Shown here piece by piece: positions 51,738 through 58,922 of a DNA stretch of 64,000 nt; the first letter of the stretch is position 1; each line of letters begins with the position of its first letter. Position numbers and translations under genes: made by a program. A model generated the notes under the pieces. That model ran no database searches, was not told where the DNA came from, and saw only the letters and a program-made list of their open reading frames with translations. Source of the stretch: Flavipsychrobacter sp. (lineage in GTDB: Bacteria > Bacteroidota > Bacteroidia > Chitinophagales > Chitinophagaceae); assembly GCA_041392855.1 (NCBI GenBank), contig JAWKLD010000001.1, positions 2,466,001-2,530,000 on the forward strand, written 5' to 3'.

Positions 51738-52859
51738 ATGCGTTTTATCGTTACCTCTAATGCGTTATTGAAAAACCTGCAACAAATAGGCGGGGTTATC
51801 AGCGCAAATACTGTTTTGTCTGTTTTGGAAGATTTCTTGTTTGAGCTAAAAGGTAATACCCTTACCCTTACCGCTACCGACCTAGAAACTATGATGCGTG
51901 TGCAAATGGAAGTAACCGATGCACAAGGAGATGGACGTATCTGTATCCCATCAAAAATACTGACAGACTATCTTAAGAACTTACCGGAGCAACCTATTAC
52001 CTTCAACATCAACGAGGGCGACTTGTCAATCGAGATGTCCAGCGATGTAGGTAAGTATAAAATAGGCGGTGAGAAGGCTGACGACTTCCCTAAGGAACCA
52101 GCTCCGGGAGATGCTACTACATTCAACATGCCGGCTATTGCTCTAATAGAGAGCATCAATAAAACTTTGTTTGCCGTAAGTAACGATACACTTCGTCCTG
52201 CAATGACCGGAGTATACTTTGAGCTAAAGAAAGACAAGTTGACTTTTGTATCTACAGATGCACACCGCCTGGTACAGTTTTCTCGTACTGATGTGAACTG
52301 CCCAACCGATGCTGGTTTTGTAGTACCTAAAAAACCTTTGCAACAGCTACGTGCTACACTACCTGCTGACGATAGCGCTTTGGAAGTTGCCTACAACGAT
52401 AGTCATCTATTTGTGAAAAGTGCTGCACTAAGCATGAGCTGTAGACTGATAGATGCTAAGTTTCCTGACTATAATGCCGTTATACCAAAGGATAATCCGT
52501 ATAAACTAACGGTTAACCGTAACGATTTCATTAGTGCACTACGTCGTATCAGCATATTTGCCAACAAGACTACCAACCAAGTAGTGCTAGACATCAACGG
52601 TAATAAGTTGGAACTAAGTGCACAGGATATCGACTTCTCTTACGAGGGTAAAGAAACATTGACCTGCCAATATAATGGTGAGGATATGAAAATTGCCTTC
52701 AACGCCAAGCTAATGGTGGAGATGGTAGGCAATATGGATGGTGCTGATACTGAAATAAGCCTAAGCACACCAACCCGTGCAGGTATCTTCCGCCCTACAG
52801 AAAAGAACGAGAACGAAGAAGAGTTAATGCTATTAATGCCACTAATGGTAAGTGTGTAA
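51738..52859 (+). CDS. dnaN: DNA polymerase III sliding clamp (beta subunit)
   Basis: A 373-residue clamp made of three similar domains. Recognisable blocks are MRFIVTSNALLKNLQQIGGV at the N-terminus, LRPAMTGVYFELKKDKLTFV and STDAHRLVQF in the middle domain, and the C-terminal ending LLMPLMVSV, which resembles the canonical MPMRL-type terminus in modified form. It forms a dimeric ring that tethers the replicative polymerase. It is preceded by a DnaA box and followed by a palindromic terminator. Confidence 0.97.
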   Translation: MRFIVTSNALLKNLQQIGGVISANTVLSVLEDFLFELKGNTLTLTATDLETMMRVQMEVTDAQGDGRICIPSKILTDYLKNLPEQPITFNINEGDLSIEMSSDVGKYKIGGEKADDFPKEPAPGDATTFNMPAIALIESINKTLFAVSNDTLRPAMTGVYFELKKDKLTFVSTDAHRLVQFSRTDVNCPTDAGFVVPKKPLQQLRATLPADDSALEVAYNDSHLFVKSAALSMSCRLIDAKFPDYNAVIPKDNPYKLTVNRNDFISALRRISIFANKTTNQVVLDINGNKLELSAQDIDFSYEGKETLTCQYNGEDMKIAFNAKLMVEMVGNMDGADTEISLSTPTRAGIFRPTEKNENEEELMLLMPLMVSV

Positions 52860-52880
52860 ACTTCTTCTTATTCAGATATT

Positions 52881-52908
52881 ATAAAGGCTCGCAATTGCGA
52901 GCCTTTAT
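52881..52908. terminator. Perfect palindromic bidirectional terminator
   Basis: A 28-bp uninterrupted palindrome centred on aatt, with arms ataaaggctcgc/gcgagcctttat, between the convergent dnaN and DUF4386 genes. Confidence 0.9.
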
Positions 52909-52921
52909 TGTTCATATATTA

Positions 52922-53608
52922 CTATCTATGGTCAACGGATAGTACTTCCTTGTTAAAACCTTTTGTGAGTAGCCATATTGCCAAAACTATTTCTTGCAAG
53001 CCTGTTGGCACATTCAATACTATATATTCTGTAGTAATTATATCAACTGCCTGAAACAAAACCAATACGCTTGCTATAATAGAGAATAACGCCCCTATTA
53101 TGCCCCATGCAGAAAGCCAACGGGGAATAAGCCTTGACTTGATCAACAATAGGTACAACAGTATATTACCAATACACAACACAATGATCATAAACACATG
53201 GTTGATATGATCTCTAGTGATTTTAAGCATGTTTCCTATTGCTTCAAAAGCAGCACTATCTTGAGGCAGCTGTTTTGCATACTCAGTACTTAGTGCCAAA
53301 ATGGATAGTAGTAGTAATGTTCCTATAACCACAAGCGTTGTTGCTATAATTCTAAAGCTTAGAAAGCCTACTGCCAGCCCCTTACCAAACTGTTTGATAG
53401 CAGAATAAAACAAAAGAGCTACCCCCATATATGCCAAGCCCATAATAAACTGGAATACTGCGGCTATGATTACCTGATCTGTATTATTTACAGCTTCCGT
53501 TAAGTATTGTAAGGAATCAACAGATGGGGCAACGCTAAAAATACCTGCTATCATAGCAATGACGATAAGCAAGCCTGCAAGCCTGGCATTACGAATGGCT
53601 GAATTCAT
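52922..53608 (-). CDS. DUF4386 family membrane protein
   Basis: A 228-residue protein with about six or seven hydrophobic segments, starting ARLAGLLIVIAMIAGIFSVA after a short polar N-terminus. The pattern AALFYSAIKQFGKGLAVGFL and LGNILLYLLLIKSRLIPRWL, then WGIIGALFSI, is typical of DUF4386 proteins (rhomboid-like fold of unknown role). No catalytic motif is visible. It is flanked by two terminators that share a GGCTCGCA arm. Confidence 0.8.
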   Translation of the reverse strand: MNSAIRNARLAGLLIVIAMIAGIFSVAPSVDSLQYLTEAVNNTDQVIIAAVFQFIMGLAYMGVALLFYSAIKQFGKGLAVGFLSFRIIATTLVVIGTLLLLSILALSTEYAKQLPQDSAAFEAIGNMLKITRDHINHVFMIIVLCIGNILLYLLLIKSRLIPRWLSAWGIIGALFSIIASVLVLFQAVDIITTEYIVLNVPTGLQEIVLAIWLLTKGFNKEVLSVDHR

Positions 53609-53663
53609 TGTTCTTTTCTTTAACCATATATCGTAATACTACTTGTTTAGTTACACATCAAAT

Positions 53664-53689
53664 AAAAAAGACCCGCAATGCGAGCCTTT
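53664..53689 (-). terminator. Intrinsic terminator after kptA
   Basis: On the minus strand, stem aaaggctcgc/gcgggtcttt (10 bp with two G-U pairs) around a 3-nt loop is followed by T. Its first arm repeats the one in the terminator at 52881. Confidence 0.75.
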
Positions 53690-53697
53690 AATTTTGA

Positions 53698-54255
53698 TTA
53701 TATATCATCTATCTTCTTAATGTACTTGGGGGCAACGTAATCAGTAAGCCAAACACCGTTATCAGATATTAAGAAAGGTATGCCATCATTATGCATCTCT
53801 AACGAATTTATTACCAATATAGAAGGTTTACCATGTCTTTGACCAACCTTTAAAGCTGTTAAAGTATCTGAGCTTAAATGCACATGATGGCGGCTCATTT
53901 TATGCAACCCAGATTCAAAAATTTGCTCTAGGCTTTTTTCAGCAGTACCGTGATATAAAACATTAGGTGGTACAGATGGTTTATAATCTAAATCTATATT
54001 AACGGAATGTCCTTGATTCGCTCTTATTTTTTTTAAAGTGGAATCAAATGCAAATCTTTTTTTCTCACTTGATGCTACGACATGCTTTAATGTATCAATG
54101 TTCATTAAAACATCCGCTTCATTTAGCTTATTGATCAGCTCTTCTACTTCAACCCATCCATTTTGATCTAGCTCTATACCAATTTTCTCTGGTTGATGCC
54201 TTAATACTAAACTCAAAAACTTACTAAGTTTTACTTTTTCCTTTTCACTGATCAT
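53698..54255 (-). CDS. kptA: RNA 2'-phosphotransferase (Tpt1/KptA)
   Basis: A 185-residue enzyme that moves a 2'-phosphate from RNA to NAD. The N-terminal winged-helix lobe has LSKFLSLVLRHQPEKIGIEL and NGWVEVEELI. The ART-like lobe contains VLYHGTAEKSLEQIFESGL and RHHVHLSSD. The Arg-His-Arg-Arg type active site appears intact by eye. Bacteria lack the fungal-type tRNA splicing that makes the known substrate, so the natural target is unclear. It follows the NtrC-like gene by 49 bp on the same strand. Confidence 0.9.
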   Translation of the reverse strand: MISEKEKVKLSKFLSLVLRHQPEKIGIELDQNGWVEVEELINKLNEADVLMNIDTLKHVVASSEKKRFAFDSTLKKIRANQGHSVNIDLDYKPSVPPNVLYHGTAEKSLEQIFESGLHKMSRHHVHLSSDTLTALKVGQRHGKPSILVINSLEMHNDGIPFLISDNGVWLTDYVAPKYIKKIDDI

Positions 54256-54304
54256 TTCTTGTATGTATGTCTATCGATATGCTAATGATGATATATTGTC
54301 TATT

Positions 54305-55471
54305 TTATTTCAAATAGATATAGGTCTCTACATCTTTCTTGGTGATCTTCTTATCAGAAAGTATAAATAACCTTTCTACTACATTACGCAACTCGCGGAT
54401 ATTACCCGTCCAGTCGTATTTCTTCAAAGCATCCATAGCGCCTTTTTCCACTTCTTTTTCTGCTTGGTTATACTCCTTGCCAATGTCTTTCATGAAATGC
54501 TCTACCAGTAGTGGTATATCATCACGTCTATCATTAAGTGATGGCACATGTATTAATATCACACTCAGTCTATGATACAGATCCAGACGGAAATTCTTCT
54601 CTTCAGTTTCTTGTATCAGGTCTTTGTTGGTAGCTGCTATTACGCGCACGTCTACTTTTATTTCCTTATCACCACCTACACGCGTTATCTTTCCTTCTTG
54701 CAGTGCACGTAACACTTTGGCCTGTGCTGAGGCACTCATATCTCCTATTTCATCCAAGAAAAGTGTACCACCGCTTGCCAGCTCAAACTTACCTATACGT
54801 TGTTTTACCGCAGATGTAAATGAGCCTTTTTCATGTCCGAATAGTTCGCTCTCTATAAGCTCGGAAGGTATAGCCGCACAGTTTACTTCTATTAGTGGCC
54901 CTTTAGCACGCTCACTCAAGTCGTGGATGTTTCTTGCTACCAATTCTTTACCTACACCGTTCTCTCCTGTTATCAATACACGAGCATCTGTAGGGGCTAC
55001 CTTTTCTATTGTTTCTTTTACCTGTACAATACCATCCGACTCGCCCACCATTTCGTACCCCTTAGATATACGCTTGCGCAAAGTCTTCGTTTCTGCCACC
55101 AACGACTTTTTATCCATGGCATTGCGAATGGTGATCAGCAAACGGTTTAGATCGGGTGGTTTAGAGATAAAGTCGAACGCTCCTTTTTTTACTGCCTCTA
55201 CAGCTGTCTCTATATTACCATGACCAGATATAACTATAAAAGGTACATCAGGGTTGATCTCTTTTGTTTTCTCCAGTACTTCCAAGCCATCCATCTTAGG
55301 CATTTTCACATCACAAAGAATGCAATCGTAATTGCCCTCTTGTATTTTCTTCAAGCCCTCTGCTCCGTCTGCCGCTTCTTCTATCTTAAACCCTTCAAAA
55401 GAGAGTATCTCATTGAGGGTTCTACGTATTGCGCTCTCATCATCTATTACCAAGATCTTTTGTGCCGCCAT
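54305..55471 (-). CDS. NtrC-like response regulator without C-terminal HTH
   Basis: A 388-residue protein: receiver domain (residues 4-120, D54 in CDVKMPKMDG, K105 region KPPDLNRL), then an AAA+ sigma-54 activator domain with Walker A GENGVGKE, Walker B GGTLFLDEIGDM and the arginine-finger region GNIRELRNVVERLFIL. The sigma-54-contacting loop reads GSFTSA where most activators have GAFTGA. It ends soon after the AAA+ domain and has no Fis-type DNA-binding domain. This variant is, as I recall, common in Bacteroidota. It overlaps the operon of the YwqK-like gene (2-bp gap). Confidence 0.9.
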   Translation of the reverse strand: MAAQKILVIDDESAIRRTLNEILSFEGFKIEEAADGAEGLKKIQEGNYDCILCDVKMPKMDGLEVLEKTKEINPDVPFIVISGHGNIETAVEAVKKGAFDFISKPPDLNRLLITIRNAMDKKSLVAETKTLRKRISKGYEMVGESDGIVQVKETIEKVAPTDARVLITGENGVGKELVARNIHDLSERAKGPLIEVNCAAIPSELIESELFGHEKGSFTSAVKQRIGKFELASGGTLFLDEIGDMSASAQAKVLRALQEGKITRVGGDKEIKVDVRVIAATNKDLIQETEEKNFRLDLYHRLSVILIHVPSLNDRRDDIPLLVEHFMKDIGKEYNQAEKEVEKGAMDALKKYDWTGNIRELRNVVERLFILSDKKITKKDVETYIYLK

Positions 55472-55473
55472 CT

Positions 55474-56160
55474 TTATTTCTTTTTTACTCCGTTTTTATA
55501 AGTCTCTTCTCTAATTACTTGCCCTTCCTCATCATATATCTTCCATACACCATCCTTTTTGTCATTCTTATACTGCCCCATTTCTTTAATGCCACCTTTA
55601 TCATTGTATATAGCAGCATCGCCCTCCATCACATCTTCTCTGTAGGTATAAGTAGCCGCAGGGTGACCATTATCGTAATACCAGGTCAGTTGCCCGTCTT
55701 TTTTATCATACACGTAGCTACCCTGTTCCTTTATTCTACCCGAATTGAAGTATTTAACATAAGGACCATGCTTTTGCCCATCAGAGTATAGCTCGGTCAA
55801 TATTATTGGGCCTCTAAGCTTATATTCTTTTCTCGGTCCATCCAGCTTGCCGTTCTTATAGTTTTCTATCAGTTTGATAGCACCATCAGCATATACCTCC
55901 ATATGCATACCATTGCGTTTACCATCTCTATAGGTAGTTACCGTTTTAGGGTATTGCGACGACCAGTAGCTATTCCATACCCCTTCCACTTTGCCTTTAT
56001 ATAAATAACCTTCCTCTTCTACAAGATTTACAGCATTTCTGGTTTGTATGAATTCCCAGTCTTTACCATCTCTTTTTCTAAGTGTATCTGTCTGCGCCTG
56101 TAGTAAATTGGGTAAGCAACTAATAATCAATCCTGTAAGTAAAATGCCTTTAATATGCAT
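55474..56160 (-). CDS. YwqK-like MORN-repeat exported protein
   Basis: A 228-residue protein with a signal peptide (GLIISCLPNLLQAQ). The rest is MORN-type repeats of about 20-23 residues (YKNGKLDGPRKEYKL, YSDGQKHGPYVKYFNSGRIK, YDKKDGQLTWYYDNGHPAAT). This is the YwqK/'toxin-antitoxin antitoxin component' family by annotation convention, but no toxin is adjacent and a signal peptide argues for an envelope role. It lies directly upstream of the NtrC-like regulator. Confidence 0.85.
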   Translation of the reverse strand: MHIKGILLTGLIISCLPNLLQAQTDTLRKRDGKDWEFIQTRNAVNLVEEEGYLYKGKVEGVWNSYWSSQYPKTVTTYRDGKRNGMHMEVYADGAIKLIENYKNGKLDGPRKEYKLRGPIILTELYSDGQKHGPYVKYFNSGRIKEQGSYVYDKKDGQLTWYYDNGHPAATYTYREDVMEGDAAIYNDKGGIKEMGQYKNDKKDGVWKIYDEEGQVIREETYKNGVKKK

Positions 56161-56259
56161 GCTTATTGTTAGATTTTGAGCAAATTAATAATTTATATCG
56201 TTGTCTTTGAAGCATTATAGACAGTATTAACATTATCAATGGTTGTATAGTTATGCAAT

Positions 56260-56292
56260 TTTGTCAGTTTTTAACTTTTGGGGTTAGATTTG
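56260..56292 (+). promoter_or_regulatory. Promoter of the pirin gene
   Basis: A full match to the Bacteroidota pattern: TTTG at 56260-56263, a 21-bp spacer and TAGATTTG at 56285-56292. The start codon is 48 bp downstream. This is the best promoter in the window. Confidence 0.7.
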
Positions 56293-56340
56293 CAATAAGA
56301 TTGATGTACATACATTAATCAATTATAAAGAACAATAAAT

Positions 56341-57069
56341 ATGTCAACAACTAAATTTTATGCTGCAAACGAGAGAGGACATGCTAACCATGGATGGCTT
56401 AACGCCAAGCACTCTTTTAGCTTTGCCGGCTATCACGATTCTGAAAAGATAAACTTTGGGGTGCTACGCGTATTGAACGATGATATCATACAAGCAGGTA
56501 TGGGTTTTGGCAAGCATCCGCATGATAATATGGAGATCATCACTATCATACTAGACGGTGCGTTGGAGCATCAGGATAGCATGGGGCATACTGAGGTGAT
56601 AAGACCTGGAGAAGTACAAGTGATGAGTGCAGGTAGTGGTATCTTTCATAGTGAGTATAACCACAACCGAGACCAAACGGTGAATGTGTTGCAGTCTTGG
56701 ATATTTCCTAACAAAAGGAATGTAGAACCAAGATATGACCAAACCATGTTTGCCGAAGAAGGTCGTACTAATAAAATACAAACACTGGTATCGCCAATAG
56801 AGCGTAATGATGAGGGTTTGAAAATACATCAGGACGCATGGATATACCGTACAAAATTGGATGCTGGTAATTCAGTTACCCATCAAATACATTCTAACAA
56901 ACATGGTTTATACCTCTTCGTAATAGAAGGGACAGTAACTGTGGAAGGTACAGAGCTGAACAAAAGAGATGCCCTAGGTATATCGGATACAGAAAGTGTA
57001 ACGATAACAGCGAATAGCAATAGTGATGTATTGATATATGAGGTACCTATGGAGCTGGAAATACATTGA
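56341..57069 (+). CDS. Pirin family (YhhW-like) cupin protein
   Basis: A 242-residue bicupin. The pirin metal site is visible in GFGKHPHDNMEIITIILDGA and SGIFHSEYNH, and the family pattern ARHGWLNAKHSFSFA-like start is ANHGWLNAKHSFSFAGYHDS. Relatives are iron-binding and some have quercetin 2,3-dioxygenase activity; substrate here unknown. A Fe-S (CDGSH) protein gene follows 53 bp later. Confidence 0.92.
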   Translation: MSTTKFYAANERGHANHGWLNAKHSFSFAGYHDSEKINFGVLRVLNDDIIQAGMGFGKHPHDNMEIITIILDGALEHQDSMGHTEVIRPGEVQVMSAGSGIFHSEYNHNRDQTVNVLQSWIFPNKRNVEPRYDQTMFAEEGRTNKIQTLVSPIERNDEGLKIHQDAWIYRTKLDAGNSVTHQIHSNKHGLYLFVIEGTVTVEGTELNKRDALGISDTESVTITANSNSDVLIYEVPMELEIH

Positions 57070-57122
57070 TCTCTATTAAAAGCTCCACTAGGAGTTTCGT
57101 ATATTTAGTAAAAGCATAGCTT

Positions 57123-57551
57123 ATGAAGGACATTACAAAACACTATACGAATGATGATATAACCATTGTATGGAAACCTGCACAGTGTATTCATTCTGCC
57201 AAATGTGCTAAGGGTTTAGGTCATGTATTTGACCCCAATAGAAAACCTTGGGTAGACATGAGCGGTGCTACTTCGGAAGAAATAATGGCACAAATAGACA
57301 CCTGTCCTTCAGGAGCATTGTCCTATTTTAAAAACAGTGAAGGTATGATAGAGAACAAACAAAATACAGCAGAGACAACCATTGAAGTAAGAAAAAACGG
57401 ACCATTACTGGTACATGGTAGCATAACCGTAAAAGATGCAGCTGGCAACGAAACACAAAAAGAGAAAGTGACAGCTTTCTGTCGTTGTGGAGCGTCTAGT
57501 AACAAGCCCTACTGCGATGGACAGCATAATAAAATCGGTTTTGAAGGTTAA
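57123..57551 (+). CDS. Fer4_19 plus CDGSH iron-sulfur protein
   Basis: A 142-residue two-domain protein. The N-terminal half is a divergent mono-cluster 4Fe-4S domain (ITIVWKPAQCIHSAKCAKGL, IDTCPSGALSYF). The C-terminal half has the CDGSH motif FCRCGASSNKPYCDGQH, with three Cys and one His to bind a 2Fe-2S cluster. This combination is widespread in Bacteroidota; its role is in electron transfer or iron-sulfur storage. It sits between pirin and the Nudix gene. Confidence 0.92.
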   Translation: MKDITKHYTNDDITIVWKPAQCIHSAKCAKGLGHVFDPNRKPWVDMSGATSEEIMAQIDTCPSGALSYFKNSEGMIENKQNTAETTIEVRKNGPLLVHGSITVKDAAGNETQKEKVTAFCRCGASSNKPYCDGQHNKIGFEG

Positions 57552-57561
57552 GCGATACTAA

Positions 57562-58191
57562 TTGACAAATAGCGAAATAATTGCACAGCTGGAAAAACGG
57601 CTCAAAGAACCCTTACCAGGGAAAGCCGCACAAATAAAAATGGCATCGGGAAAGCGGAGGCTAGACATTACCGCGCCCGATACTGCTAAGCTTAGTGCTG
57701 TCATGGGGCTTTTGTTCCCTAAGGATGATGAGCTGAACTTACTTTTGATAAAGAGGGTAGAAGATGGTAAACCTCACGGCGGTCAAATTAGTTTTCCGGG
57801 AGGTAGAAAGGATAAGGAAGACAACGATCTGCTTACCACAGCACTTAGAGAAACCGAAGAAGAGGTGGGTATACCCAAAAATGAGATAACTAGCTTGGGT
57901 GCTCTAAGCTCACTGTACATTCCTGTAAGTAATTCTAACGTACAGCCCTATATTGGCTATACTAGTGCGGTACATAACTATATACTTAGCCCCAACGAAG
58001 TACAGTATATCATTGAGGCGCCCATTAAAGACCTATTTGCTCCTCACAGGAAATCTATTAAAGAAATAAGACCAACAGCATACCCTGAAGCCATCATAAA
58101 AACTCCTGTATATCATTGGGAGGGCGACCATATGATTTGGGGAGCTACTGCGATGATCATATCAGAACTGGAGGCTATTATAAAACTGTAA
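57562..58191 (+). CDS. Nudix hydrolase, CoA pyrophosphatase (NudL) type
   Basis: A 209-residue enzyme. The Nudix box is seen in GGRKDKEDNDLLTTALRETE followed by EEVG, and GGQISFPGG with RVEDGKPH upstream marks the CoA-specific NudL subgroup. It hydrolyses CoA to phosphopantetheine and 3',5'-ADP. The start is TTG, 10 bp after the CDGSH gene's stop; no ATG precedes the box in frame, and the N-terminal helix NSEIIAQLEKRLKEPLPGK is conserved in such proteins. Confidence 0.88.
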   Translation: MTNSEIIAQLEKRLKEPLPGKAAQIKMASGKRRLDITAPDTAKLSAVMGLLFPKDDELNLLLIKRVEDGKPHGGQISFPGGRKDKEDNDLLTTALRETEEEVGIPKNEITSLGALSSLYIPVSNSNVQPYIGYTSAVHNYILSPNEVQYIIEAPIKDLFAPHRKSIKEIRPTAYPEAIIKTPVYHWEGDHMIWGATAMIISELEAIIKL

Positions 58192-58227
58192 AGCCCTCGC
58201 GGCAAAAAGGCTACAAGGGCTTTATTA
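58190..58227 (+). terminator. Terminator after Nudix gene
   Basis: Stem aagccct/agggctt enclosing an 18-nt loop, followed by ttattataat. It begins at the last base of the Nudix stop codon. Moderately strong. Confidence 0.6.
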
Positions 58228-58243
58228 TAATATCTTCAATAGA

Positions 58244-58870
58244 TTATTTATTCTTTTTTGTTGGGTCTTTTGGAACGGTACGAAAAACCAGATCCCATAA
58301 TACAGAACTCACACCAAAACCTTTATCCGGCTCATTGTAGTGATGTAAGTGGTGGTTTCTCCAAAGTGCTTTTAACCATTTTGGCGGTGCAAAAGCATGT
58401 ATCGCATAGTGCATAGAGCCGTACATGATATAGCCAAATAAGAAACCTGGGAAGAAAGCCAATGCGTACCAGCCCATAATGAACTTCATGATAGTAAATA
58501 GTATAGTAGCTATCACCATACTAGGTATAGGCGGCATAAACAAACGTTCTTTATCACGCGGATACTCATGGTGCACACCATGCATCGTATAAACAAACCT
58601 TTTTGCTTTAGGCTTCTCTACTATCATATGAAATACATGGCGGTGCATGATATACTCAAACAAACTCCAAAACAAAGCACCGAAAACAAAGAATCCTATC
58701 TCTGCAACAATACTAACACCTATATAAGTAGCACCAAAATAGAGCATGAAAGCAATAACAGGAAAATACATGCTATAGATAACGAAAGGATGCGTTTTCG
58801 TCATCATCTCCATGAAGTCACTCTTAAACAGTCTTGCTTGCCCTTTGTTTTTTATTTTATCAAACTCCAT
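58244..58870 (-). CDS. Sterol desaturase/fatty acid hydroxylase family membrane protein
   Basis: A 208-residue di-iron membrane enzyme. The histidine boxes are complete: FEYIMHRHVFHM, HGVHHEYPRD, SMHYAIHAF and NHHLHHYNEPDKGFGV. It has about four membrane helices. Homologues hydroxylate or desaturate lipids or carotenoids; by length and boxes it resembles fatty acid 2-hydroxylase. Sphingolipid 2-hydroxylation would fit a member of this phylum but is an inference. Confidence 0.88.
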   Translation of the reverse strand: MEFDKIKNKGQARLFKSDFMEMMTKTHPFVIYSMYFPVIAFMLYFGATYIGVSIVAEIGFFVFGALFWSLFEYIMHRHVFHMIVEKPKAKRFVYTMHGVHHEYPRDKERLFMPPIPSMVIATILFTIMKFIMGWYALAFFPGFLFGYIMYGSMHYAIHAFAPPKWLKALWRNHHLHHYNEPDKGFGVSSVLWDLVFRTVPKDPTKKNK

Positions 58871-58922
58871 TGTTAATCAATATAGCTCATGTAAAATTAC
58901 AACATGATTTGTTAACCAGATA

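Noticed and set aside
51600..51740. Chromosomal origin next to dnaN
   Set aside because: Only one DnaA box and no AT-rich unwinding tract or dnaA gene were seen.
54624..55223. 199-residue plus-strand frame
   Set aside because: Antisense of the NtrC-like AAA+ domain; composition is that of a shadow frame.
55474..56160. True toxin-antitoxin pair from the YwqK annotation
   Set aside because: No toxin gene next to it and the protein has a signal peptide; the name is a family label.
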